NCBI RefSeq assembly: GCF_017255295.1
Contig: NZ_JAFKDE010000001.1
Coordinates: forward strand, 1-50,853
DNA length: 50,853 nt
Direction of reading: 5' to 3'
DNA from: Nitratireductor aquimarinus
Lineage (GTDB): Bacteria; Pseudomonadota; Alphaproteobacteria; Rhizobiales; Rhizobiaceae
Position numbers and translations under genes: made by a program. The notes under the pieces were generated by a model, which made no database searches, was not told where the DNA came from, and saw only the letters and a program-made list of their open reading frames with translations. Of this stretch, positions 23,365-30,731 are shown one piece after another; position 1 is the first letter of the stretch; every line of letters begins with the position of its first letter.

Positions 23365-25994
23365 TGGAAACACCGCAATCGCCTGCCTTACGATCCTATC
23401 ATTCATGGATCGCCAATGAGACGCTGGAGGACTATTCGCTGCGCTATGCGGCGCGGTCGTTCCGGCGCTGGTCTCCGTTCGTCATCGCCAACACAGCGCT
23501 CGGCGGCATCTCGTTTCTGGCTCTGGAGGCAATCGGCGGGGCGATCACGCTCAGCTACGGGTTCGCCAATGCGTTTCCCGCCGTTCTGATCACCTGCCTG
23601 TTCGTCTTCGTGACGAACCTGCCCATCGCCTATTATTCCAGCCGCTACAACATCGACATGGATCTGCTCACGCGCGGAGCGGGGTTCGGCTATATCGGCT
23701 CCACCATCACGTCGCTGATCTATGCGACCTTCACCTTCATCTTTTTCGCGCTCGAAGGCGCGATCATGGCGCAGGCGCTGAAGCTGTTCGCGGATGTGCC
23801 GCTGGTGCTGGGCTACATCATCTCATCGCTCGTCATCATTCCCATCACCTTCATGGGCGTGACGATGATCAGCAAGTTGCAGATGGTCACCCAGCCCATC
23901 TGGATCGCAATGCTGCTTGCGCCTTTCATCTACATTGCGGTCGCCCATCCCGAAACGCTCGATCAGTGGATGGCGTTTGCCGGCAGCGAAACGCCGGATG
24001 GCGGGTTCGATGTGCTCGCCTTCGGTTCGGCCATCGGTGTTCTGTGCGCGCTCTCGATCCAGATCGGCGAGCAGGTGGATTATCTGCGCTTCCTGCCCGA
24101 CAAGACGCGCGAAAACCGCTGGCGCTGGTGGGCGGCGGTCATCTCCGCCGGTCCCGGCTGGATCGTGGTCGGCGGTTTCAAGATCCTGTGCGGCAGTCTT
24201 CTGGCCGTGCTTGCGGTCTCGGCCGGCCTCTCGCCATCGACGGCGCTCGAACCGATCCACATGTATATCAAGGCCTATGAATATGTGAGCGACGATCCGC
24301 GCACCGTGCTGGCGCTGGCGGCGATCTTCGTTCTCATTTCGCAGGTAAAGATCAATGTGACGAACGCCTATGCCGGCTCGCTCGCCTGGTCCAATTTCTT
24401 CTCGCGCGTCACCCATTATCACCCCGGCCGCGTGGTCTGGCTGATCTTCAACATCCTGATCTCGCTGCTTCTGATGCTGCTCGGCATCTTCCAGACGCTT
24501 GAGCTGGTGCTGGCGGTCTATTCGGTCATCGCCGCCGCCTGGATCGGCTCCATCTTCGCCGATCTCGCCATCTTGAAGCCGATGGGCGTCAGCCCGCCCT
24601 TCACCGAGTTCAAACGCGCCTATCTCTACGATTTCAATCCGGTCGGCTGCGGGTCGATGGCGTTTGCCTCGCTGTTCGCGATCATCTGCTTCATGGGCAG
24701 TTTCGGCGATCTGGCGGAAGCCTATGCCGCCCCCATCGCCTTCTTCACCGCGCTTTCGAGCGCGGTGCTGATCGGCGTGGCGACACGCGGCCGCTATTAT
24801 CTCGCCCGTCCGCGCGTGCCGCTTGCCGAGCCCGACAAGCCGGTGGTGCGCTGCGAGATCTGCGAACTGGAATATGAGCGGCCGGACATGGTGCACTGCA
24901 CTTTCTACCGGCGTCCGATCTGCTCGCTCTGCTGCAGTCTCGATTCACACTGCCACGATGCCTGCAAGGTTCCCGGCGCAAATCTGGAAGCGCCGCATTA
25001 TCTGGGCCGCGCCCTGCGCAGCAAGATCGCGCCACGCATGACGCAGCGCCTGCTCAAGGTGAGCGGCGTTCTGTTCTCGCTGGCGGTGATGACGGCTGCC
25101 GTCTTTCTGCTGACCTACCGCTTGATCGAGCCGACCGCGCTTCAGCCGCATGTGGAAAGCGGCGCGCTTCTCCTGCGGGTGTTTCTGGCGCTCCTGCCGC
25201 TGCTCGCCATCGGCGCGTGGTGGATCGTTCTTTCGCACGAAAGCCGCGAGCTTGCGGAGCGCGATCTGGTGACATCGCTTGAAAAGCTTCGGCAGGCGCA
25301 GCAGGAGCTCGCCTCCAATGAGCGTCTGGCGGCAATCGGTCAGATCACCGCCACGGTCAGCCATGAGCTGCGCAATCCGCTGGGCACGATGGTCACCTCC
25401 GCCGATATTCTGCGCCGCTCGCTCAAGAACGCGGATGAGCCCGTCACCGGCGAATTGCAGCGCCTGCAACGCAATGCCTGGCGCTGCGTGCGCATCATCG
25501 AGGATCTTCTGGACTTTTCACGCAAGCACGCGCCCGTCATGTCGCCCGTCGCCATCGACCGCTGGGTCAAACAGCAATTGAGCGAAGAGGATCAGGAGAT
25601 CGCGCATCTCATCACGCTCAGGCTTGATGCCGGGTGCGACGTGCTTGCCGATGCAGAGCGTCTGCGGCAGGCCTTCTCCAATGTTCTGCAGAATGCGGCG
25701 CAGGCCTGCGAGGAACGCGGGAAGCAAAGCGGTCAGATCATTATCTCCACGCAGCGTCTGCGCGACCGCGTCTACCTGTCGGTGTCCGATAATGGCGGCG
25801 GCATGTCTCAGGATGTGGCCGAGCGCGTGTTCGAGCCGCTGTTCAGCACCAAGGCGTTTGGCGTCGGGCTCGGCATGCCGCTCGTCAAGCGCATCATGGA
25901 GCAGCATGGCGGCGATGTGCTCATCGAAAGCCAGAAGGGTGTCGGCACCACCGTATCGCTCGTTCTGCCATGTGCGGGAGCGCGCAAGGCATGA
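23364..25994 (+). CDS. NCS1-type permease fused to a histidine kinase (putative amide/nucleobase transceptor)
   Basis: A 876-residue fusion with GTG start at 23364 preceded by GGAG at 9 bases; the frame also allows 23340. Residues about 1-490 form a twelve-helix NCS1 (cytosine/allantoin/hydantoin permease-like) domain, with FVIANTALGGISFLALEAIGG in TM1 and VNVTNAYAGSLAWSN-type sequence (INVTNAYAGSLAWSNFF) in the second half. A Cys/His-rich segment (497-534) follows: C-x2-C, C, C-x2-CC, HCHDAC. Two more helices lead to a coiled coil (about 640-655). The HisKA domain has His667 in TVSHELRNPLGTMV and the HATPase has NVLQNAAQA, DNGGGM, GVGLGMPL. The next gene overlaps its stop (ATGA). Whether it transports, senses, or both is unknown. 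Confidence 0.9.
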   Translation: METPQSPALRSYHSWIANETLEDYSLRYAARSFRRWSPFVIANTALGGISFLALEAIGGAITLSYGFANAFPAVLITCLFVFVTNLPIAYYSSRYNIDMDLLTRGAGFGYIGSTITSLIYATFTFIFFALEGAIMAQALKLFADVPLVLGYIISSLVIIPITFMGVTMISKLQMVTQPIWIAMLLAPFIYIAVAHPETLDQWMAFAGSETPDGGFDVLAFGSAIGVLCALSIQIGEQVDYLRFLPDKTRENRWRWWAAVISAGPGWIVVGGFKILCGSLLAVLAVSAGLSPSTALEPIHMYIKAYEYVSDDPRTVLALAAIFVLISQVKINVTNAYAGSLAWSNFFSRVTHYHPGRVVWLIFNILISLLLMLLGIFQTLELVLAVYSVIAAAWIGSIFADLAILKPMGVSPPFTEFKRAYLYDFNPVGCGSMAFASLFAIICFMGSFGDLAEAYAAPIAFFTALSSAVLIGVATRGRYYLARPRVPLAEPDKPVVRCEICELEYERPDMVHCTFYRRPICSLCCSLDSHCHDACKVPGANLEAPHYLGRALRSKIAPRMTQRLLKVSGVLFSLAVMTAAVFLLTYRLIEPTALQPHVESGALLLRVFLALLPLLAIGAWWIVLSHESRELAERDLVTSLEKLRQAQQELASNERLAAIGQITATVSHELRNPLGTMVTSADILRRSLKNADEPVTGELQRLQRNAWRCVRIIEDLLDFSRKHAPVMSPVAIDRWVKQQLSEEDQEIAHLITLRLDAGCDVLADAERLRQAFSNVLQNAAQACEERGKQSGQIIISTQRLRDRVYLSVSDNGGGMSQDVAERVFEPLFSTKAFGVGLGMPLVKRIMEQHGGDVLIESQKGVGTTVSLVLPCAGARKA

Positions 25995-27190
25995 CTGATC
26001 GTGAACTCGACCTCCCCGCAGAAGTCATCGGCGAACATCCGTTGCGTGAAACCACACCGGCGGAAGACCATTGCGTCCTGATTGTTGACGATGACGAGGA
26101 TTTCGCCGCCAGCCTGTCGGGCCTCCTGAAACTCGAAGGCTACAGGATCGTGGTTGCCCACGATCCGCAGGCAGCACTCGCCTTCCTTGAAGAAGCGCGG
26201 ATCGCGGTCGCCCTGGTCGATGTGCGGCTCGGCACCGGCAATGGCGTCGATCTGGTGCGCCAGATCCGCCAGCGCGAACCGGACGTGGTGTGCGTGATGG
26301 TCACCGCCTACGCTTCCATCGATACTGCCGTCGAGGCGTTGCAGGCCGGCGCCTATGACTATCTCTGCAAGCCGTTTCACAGCGAAGACCTGCTTGCCAC
26401 GCTCGCCCGCTGCTTCGAGCGCATCCGGCTTCTGGAAGAAAAGCGGCTGGCCGCCGAGCGGCTCGGGCAGAAGCAGCGCATGGAGGCGATGGGCCAGCTC
26501 ACCAGCGGCATCGCGCATGACTTCAACAACATACTCGCCGTTCTCCTGAGCAATCTGCGCTGGCTGGAAGAGCGGCTGGCCGACCAGCCGGAACTGGCCG
26601 AACTGGTCACCGATGCGCTCGAGGCCACCAGGTCGGGTTCCGAACTCACCGACCGCCTGCTGCGCTTTGGCCGCCAGCGCGCGAAAGACATTGCCGTGGT
26701 GCAGCTTGGCGAGGCGCTTCCGCCCCTGATGCGGGTTCTGGGGCGCACGCTGGGGGATACGGTGTCCGTTTCGCTCAATGTCGCAGACGGGTTGAACAGC
26801 GTGCTCATTCCCGCCGGTCAGCTGGAGCCGAGCCTCGTCAATCTGGCGCTCAATGCGCGCGATGCGATGCCGGGCGGCGGGAGCCTGCATTTCGACGCGT
26901 CGAATGTGATCGTTCGCCCGGAGGATGCGCGCGTCGCTTCGGGGCTGTTACCGGGGCGCTATGTGCTCCTGTCGGTGCGCGATACCGGTCATGGCATGCC
27001 GGTGGCGGTGCGCCGCCGCGCGCTCCAGCCCATGTTCACCACCAAGCCGCCGGGGCAGGGCAGCGGTCTTGGCCTGTCGATGGTGGATGGCTTCGTGCGG
27101 CAGGCCGGTGGCCGTCTCGGCATTCTCAGCACGCCGGGCAAGGGCACCAGCGTCAATCTGTATTTGCCGGCGCACTATTCCTCGGACTGA
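25991..27190 (+). CDS. Receiver-histidine kinase protein (REC-HisKA-HATPase)
   Basis: A 399-residue protein, reading from the ATG at 25991 that overlaps the upstream stop as ATGA. The receiver domain (about 27-140) has acidic residues in VLIVDDDED, phospho-acceptor D77 in VALVDVRLG and K127 in YLCKPFH. A short helix follows, then HisKA with H176 in GQLTSGIAHDFNNILAVL, and an HATPase domain (NLALNARDAM, DTGHGM, GQGSGLGLSMVDG). Having the receiver first and a complete kinase after it suggests an intermediate that receives phosphate from, or is tuned by, the permease-kinase. No HPt domain is present. Its 3' end overlaps the convergent OmpR-type gene by 16 bases. Confidence 0.9.
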   Translation: MTDRELDLPAEVIGEHPLRETTPAEDHCVLIVDDDEDFAASLSGLLKLEGYRIVVAHDPQAALAFLEEARIAVALVDVRLGTGNGVDLVRQIRQREPDVVCVMVTAYASIDTAVEALQAGAYDYLCKPFHSEDLLATLARCFERIRLLEEKRLAAERLGQKQRMEAMGQLTSGIAHDFNNILAVLLSNLRWLEERLADQPELAELVTDALEATRSGSELTDRLLRFGRQRAKDIAVVQLGEALPPLMRVLGRTLGDTVSVSLNVADGLNSVLIPAGQLEPSLVNLALNARDAMPGGGSLHFDASNVIVRPEDARVASGLLPGRYVLLSVRDTGHGMPVAVRRRALQPMFTTKPPGQGSGLGLSMVDGFVRQAGGRLGILSTPGKGTSVNLYLPAHYSSD

Positions 27191-27912
27191 GGCGCGAACA
27201 TGTAACCGACACCGCGAATGGTCTTGATAAACTGGGTGTCGCGGGCATTGTCGCGCAGCTTGCGGCGGATCTTGCCGATCATCACGTCGATGCTGCGGTC
27301 ATAGGGGTTCCAGTTGCGGTTGGCGACGATGTCGAGGATCTGCTCGCGCGAAAGAACACGCCCGCGCCGCTCCACCAGCGCCGCCAGAAGCTGGAATTCC
27401 TGGCTCGTCAAACGCACCGATTCTCCCCGGGGTGAGGAAAGCTGATGCCGTGCGGGATCAAGTTGCCAGCCGGCAAAGCACATGATCGGCGAGCGGCTTT
27501 TCTCCTGCGGTTCCGGCATGCTGATGCGCTTGGCGAAGCGGCGCATGACGGTGCGGATGCGGGCCAGAAGTTCGCGCGGCTCGAACGGCTTGGTCACGTA
27601 ATCGTCTGCCCCCAGCTCCAGGCAGACCACCTTGTCGATCGTGTTGTTCTTGCCTGAAAGCATGATCAGCGGCAGGTCGTGCTGGGCGCGCAGGCCACGC
27701 GCCAGCGAGACACCGTCTTCGCCGACCGGGAAGGTCAGATCGAGAATGACGAGATCGAAGTCCTCATCCGCCATTGCGCGGCGCATGGAGCGGCCATCCT
27801 CGGCGCTTGTCACGGCATAGCCTTCGCTCGTGAGGAAACGCTGAAGAAAGCGCCGAAGACGCTGATCATCATCGACAACAAGTACGCGATGTTTTTCGTC
27901 CGTGATCCCCAT
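27175..27912 (-). CDS. OmpR/PhoB-type response regulator
   Basis: A 245-residue regulator. The receiver (about 8-125) has VLVVDDDQRLRRFL, phospho-acceptor D58 in LVILDLTFPVGEDG and K in YVTKPFEPRELL. The winged-helix output domain (about 140-240) has VRLTSQEFQLLAALVERRGRVLSREQILD, the recognition helix DRSIDVMIGKIRRKL and the wing IKTIRGVGYMF. It converges on the kinase pair and faces away from formamidase, so the shared 376-base gap (27913-28288) could hold binding sites for both its own promoter and fmdA. It is the obvious output of the kinase system and the likely regulator of the amide genes, inferred from position. Confidence 0.92.
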   Translation of the reverse strand: MGITDEKHRVLVVDDDQRLRRFLQRFLTSEGYAVTSAEDGRSMRRAMADEDFDLVILDLTFPVGEDGVSLARGLRAQHDLPLIMLSGKNNTIDKVVCLELGADDYVTKPFEPRELLARIRTVMRRFAKRISMPEPQEKSRSPIMCFAGWQLDPARHQLSSPRGESVRLTSQEFQLLAALVERRGRVLSREQILDIVANRNWNPYDRSIDVMIGKIRRKLRDNARDTQFIKTIRGVGYMFAPQSEE

Positions 27913-28288
27913 GGCTCATACGATAGTCGCAAACGGTTGCATCGGTCGAGGAGGGAGTTTGCTCCGGTCTTTTGGAAAATGCGCGTTTTGTATCCGGCCA
28001 AAGGTAACCGGGGCGGGCAAGGCGCTGGCGGCTCTGGATGCGCCCATGGCAAATGACTGAAATTCAGAGCTTATTTCAGGCTGTTCAAGCGAAAACGAAT
28101 TCTCCGGAATGTCCCTGGGCGGTTACAAAAAATTACAAAGCGGGCGTTCTCCAGAGCCAATCGGCTTACAGTCCAGACCTAATCTTCTCCGGCACGGTTT
28201 CGTCCGGTCGCATCTTGCGGGCGGGCGCAAAAATGACGGGGGGCTCGACACTGGAACCTCCGACTGGCCGTTCAAGAGGAGGAGACCT
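27913..28288. other. Divergent control region between the OmpR-type regulator and fmdA
   Basis: There is no conserved gene in this 376-base gap, although frames in phase with fmdA run through part of it. The notable element is a direct repeat at 28123-28139. A possible -10 (TACAGT, 28167-28172) lies about 35 bases beyond it. The long leader before fmdA contains several Cys-poor open triplets but no recognisable riboswitch. Confidence 0.45.
28123..28139 (+). promoter_or_regulatory. Candidate OmpR-family box: TTACAAA direct repeat
   Basis: Two identical heptamers TTACAAA (28123-28129 and 28133-28139) are 10 bases apart start to start. OmpR/PhoB regulators bind tandem direct repeats of about 10-11 bp upstream of the promoters they activate. 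The site lies 150 bases before the formamidase start and on the regulator's side, so it suits control of fmdA. Inferred from spacing only. Confidence 0.4.
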
Positions 28289-29515
28289 ATGCCTAAAACA
28301 GTGTTTTCAGTCGATCTCAACAAGGCGCCCGAGGATCAAGCGATCAAGACGCACAATCGCTGGCATCCCGACATTCCGATGGTTGAGACCTTCAAGCGCG
28401 GTGAGGTGTTCCGCGTCGAGTGCTACGACTGGACCGGTGGTCAGATCGGCAACAATGACAGCGCCAACGACGTGCGCGATGTCGACCTGACCCGCGTTCA
28501 CTATCTGAGCGGTCCGTTCGGTTTCGAGGGCGCAGAGCCAGGAGATCTGCTGGTCGTCGACATTCTCGATATCGGCGCAATGCCTGAATCCGAATGGGGC
28601 TTCAACGGCCTGTTCGCCAAGGAAAATGGCGGCGGCTTCCTGACGGAGCACTATCCGAACGCAACCAAGTCGTGCTGGGATTTCCAGGGCATTTACACGA
28701 CCTCGCGCCACATTCCGGGCGTGCGCTATCCGGGCATCATTCACCCGGGCCTGATCGGCTGTCTGCCCGATCATGCGCTTCTGGCCGAAGCAAACCGCCG
28801 TGAGGAAGAGCTGGTTTCGACCGATCCGAACCGGGTGCCGCCGCTGGCCGCACTGCCTTATTCCGACACTGCGCTCATGGGCCAGATGTCGGGTGATGCA
28901 GCACGCAAGGCGGCGGAAGAAGCGTGGCGCACCGTGCCGCCGCGCGAACATGGCGGCAATTGCGACATCAAGAACCTGTCGCGTGGCTCCAAGGTCTATT
29001 TCCCTGTCTATGTGAAGGGTGGCGGTCTCTCCATGGGCGACATCCACTTCTCGCAGGGCGATGGCGAAATCACCTTCTGCGGCGCCATCGAAATGGCCGG
29101 TTGGATCGACATCAGCGTCGATGTCATCAAGGGCGGCATGGCGAAATACGGTGTCGTCAACCCGATCTTCAAGCCGAGCCCGATCGATCCGCATTTCGAT
29201 GATTACCTGATCTTCGAGGGCATCTCGGTCGATGAGCACACGGGCGAACAGTATTATCTGGACGCCCATGTGGCCTATCGCCGGGCCTGTCTCAACGCCA
29301 TCGAGTATCTGAAGAAGTTCGGTTACACGGGCGAACAGGCCTACAGTATCCTCGGCACAGCGCCGGTGGAGGGCCGAATAGCCGGCATTGTGGACATACC
29401 GAATGTGTGCGCCACGCTGGCCATTCCGACAGCGATTTTCGACTTCGACATCAATCCGAACTCGACCGGGCCGACCAAACAGGTCTCCGGCGTGGATGTC
29501 GCGCGAACAAGCTGA
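28289..29515 (+). CDS. fmdA: Formamidase
   Basis: A 408-residue enzyme of the acetamidase/formamidase (FmdA/AmdA) family, hydrolysing formamide to formate and ammonia. The ATG at 28289 has AGAGGAGGAG immediately upstream. It begins VFSVDLNKAPEDQAIKTHNRWHPDIP and has the conserved ECYDWTGGQIGNNDSANDVRDVD, FLTEHYPNATKSCWDFQGIY, REHGGNCDIKNLSRGSKVYFPVYVKGGGLSMGDIHFSQGDGE and the C-terminal DFDINPN. Length matches Methylophilus FmdA. Codon use appears strongly biased and the ribosome site is excellent, suggesting high expression. Genes for AmiS and FmdB follow on the same strand. It probably supplies nitrogen from short amides. Confidence 0.96.
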   Translation: MPKTVFSVDLNKAPEDQAIKTHNRWHPDIPMVETFKRGEVFRVECYDWTGGQIGNNDSANDVRDVDLTRVHYLSGPFGFEGAEPGDLLVVDILDIGAMPESEWGFNGLFAKENGGGFLTEHYPNATKSCWDFQGIYTTSRHIPGVRYPGIIHPGLIGCLPDHALLAEANRREEELVSTDPNRVPPLAALPYSDTALMGQMSGDAARKAAEEAWRTVPPREHGGNCDIKNLSRGSKVYFPVYVKGGGLSMGDIHFSQGDGEITFCGAIEMAGWIDISVDVIKGGMAKYGVVNPIFKPSPIDPHFDDYLIFEGISVDEHTGEQYYLDAHVAYRRACLNAIEYLKKFGYTGEQAYSILGTAPVEGRIAGIVDIPNVCATLAIPTAIFDFDINPNSTGPTKQVSGVDVARTS

Positions 29516-29598
29516 GTGGCCTGGAGCATCGGGCGGGGAGGCGCAGGCCGCCTCCCGGTTGTTCCGGTGCTCCGTCGGGCCGTTTTCAAAAGAAACGA

Positions 29599-29622
29599 GT
29601 GGGACAGCCGGGGTGGGACCCG
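29599..29622 (+). promoter_or_regulatory. Hairpin between fmdA and amiS
   Basis: AGCCGGG and CCCGGCT pair around a short GTGGGA-type loop within the 139-base gap between fmdA and the channel gene, ahead of a GGGAGGAAGAG ribosome site. No U tract follows. It is probably an mRNA-processing or partial attenuation structure lowering channel expression relative to the enzyme. Confidence 0.45.
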
Positions 29623-29654
29623 GCTGAACCCGCCTTTCGGGAGGAAGAGCTGCC

Positions 29655-30167
29655 ATGCTGCTCGGGTTTGCCTTGCTTTACGTCGGCGCCGTCCTGTTTC
29701 TCAACGGGCTGTGGCTGATGGGAAAGATCGACGACAAGGAAATTGTCGTCATCAATGTGGTGTCCGGCTTCGTCACGCTCTGCGTCGCGCTGGCTTCGGC
29801 ATTCGGCGCTGCGGCGGATGCCGCGTCGATCAAGTCTGCGGCGCTGACGCTGCTGTTCACCACCACCTATCTCTGGGTCGCCTACAACCGCGTGGTCGCG
29901 GTGGATGGCCGCGGGCTCGGCTGGTTCAGCCTGTTCGTGGCAATTACCGTCGTGCCCATCGCGATTGAAGGACTGGCCGGCGCGCAGACCTTCACCGACA
30001 CCTGGCTCGGCCTCAACTGGGCCATCTGGGCGGTGCTCTGGTTCATGTATTTCCTGCTGCTTGCCCTCAAGCGTCCGATCCTGCAGGCCACTGCGGTTGT
30101 CACGCTCCTCACGGGCATCATCACCGGCTGGCTGCCGGGGTTCCTGCTGCTTCAGGGAATGCTCTGA
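29655..30167 (+). CDS. AmiS/UreI family short-amide or urea channel
   Basis: A 170-residue protein with six hydrophobic helices, matching the AmiS/UreI family (about 170-200 residues). Family features are MLLGFALLYVGAVLFLNGLWLMG at the N-terminus, LLFTTTYLWVAYNRV in the middle (with the conserved W-x-A-x-N) and GLNWAIWAVLWFMYFLLLAL in helix five. These hexameric channels pass urea or aliphatic amides. Between formamidase and FmdB, formamide or similar is the likely solute. A GGAGGAAGAG ribosome site lies just upstream of the ATG. Confidence 0.92.
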   Translation: MLLGFALLYVGAVLFLNGLWLMGKIDDKEIVVINVVSGFVTLCVALASAFGAAADAASIKSAALTLLFTTTYLWVAYNRVVAVDGRGLGWFSLFVAITVVPIAIEGLAGAQTFTDTWLGLNWAIWAVLWFMYFLLLALKRPILQATAVVTLLTGIITGWLPGFLLLQGML

Positions 30168-30229
30168 GCTTTTTCGTGCGGCGGCGTCAGGCCGCCGCAC
30201 CATGCGAGACAGAATTTTCGGAGACCAAC

Positions 30230-30535
30230 ATGCCGCTTTACAATTATGTTTGCGAAGATTGCGGACCTTTCGACGAGTGGACGTCCATGGCTTATGCAGG
30301 CAATGCATGCGCCTGCCCGAGCTGCCAGACGCCGAGCAGTCGCGATGTGGCCGCGCCAAGCCTCAGCCTCATGAACGGCACGCTCCGGCGCGCGCTGGCG
30401 CGCTCGGAAAAAAGCGGCAGCGAGCCGCGCGTGGTCAAGAAGGAACATCTGGCCGGTTGCGGCTGTTCGCTGTGCAATATCGGCAAGAAGGGCCCGCCTT
30501 CTCCACGCAAGAAATGGATGATCGGCCACTGCTGA
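30230..30535 (+). CDS. fmdB: FmdB family zinc-ribbon protein
   Basis: A 101-residue protein. The N-terminal FmdB zinc ribbon reads MPLYNYVCEDCGPFDEW with C8 and C11, and a second Cys knuckle ACACPSCQTPS (C27, C29, C32). The middle is basic and the end carries another Cys group, AGCGCSLCNIG, followed by a Lys/Pro-rich tail. FmdB was named as a putative regulator of formamidase in Methylophilus; its molecular role is unclear. The start at 30230 gives the canonical M-P-x-Y. It is last in the plus-strand amide operon, followed by a strong terminator. Confidence 0.93.
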   Translation: MPLYNYVCEDCGPFDEWTSMAYAGNACACPSCQTPSSRDVAAPSLSLMNGTLRRALARSEKSGSEPRVVKKEHLAGCGCSLCNIGKKGPPSPRKKWMIGHC

Positions 30536-30582
30536 GTTCGCGCTCGCGTACACAGGCCTTCAGGCCGATTCAGGGTGCTTTT

Positions 30583-30635
30583 CAGGCAGACGGCGCCCCC
30601 GCATTCCGGGGGCGCCGTCCGCCTGTTTCATTTTG
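30583..30635 (+). terminator. Strong intrinsic terminator after fmdB
   Basis: A long stem, CAGGC-(A)-GACGGCGCCCCC paired with GGGGGCGCCGTC-(C)-GCCTG (30583-30625), is followed by TTTCATTTTG. It ends the formamidase operon 48 bases after the fmdB stop. Confidence 0.88.
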
Positions 30636-30731
30636 TCGCCAGATTTGTTGAAACGGTGCGCTTTATGATTTCTGCAAATTGGCGTAATTCCTTCTACAAG
30701 GGGCAAGTTATTGATATTTTAGAGTAATTTT

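Noticed and set aside
28140-28288. Guanidine (ykkC) riboswitch before fmdA
   Set aside because: The short ACGGGG-like phrase near 28230 drew attention, but the conserved CTAGGG and GGTCCGAGAG segments are missing.
28307-29656. A 449-codon minus-strand frame opposite fmdA
   Set aside because: Shadow of formamidase, which has strong family motifs and an excellent ribosome site.
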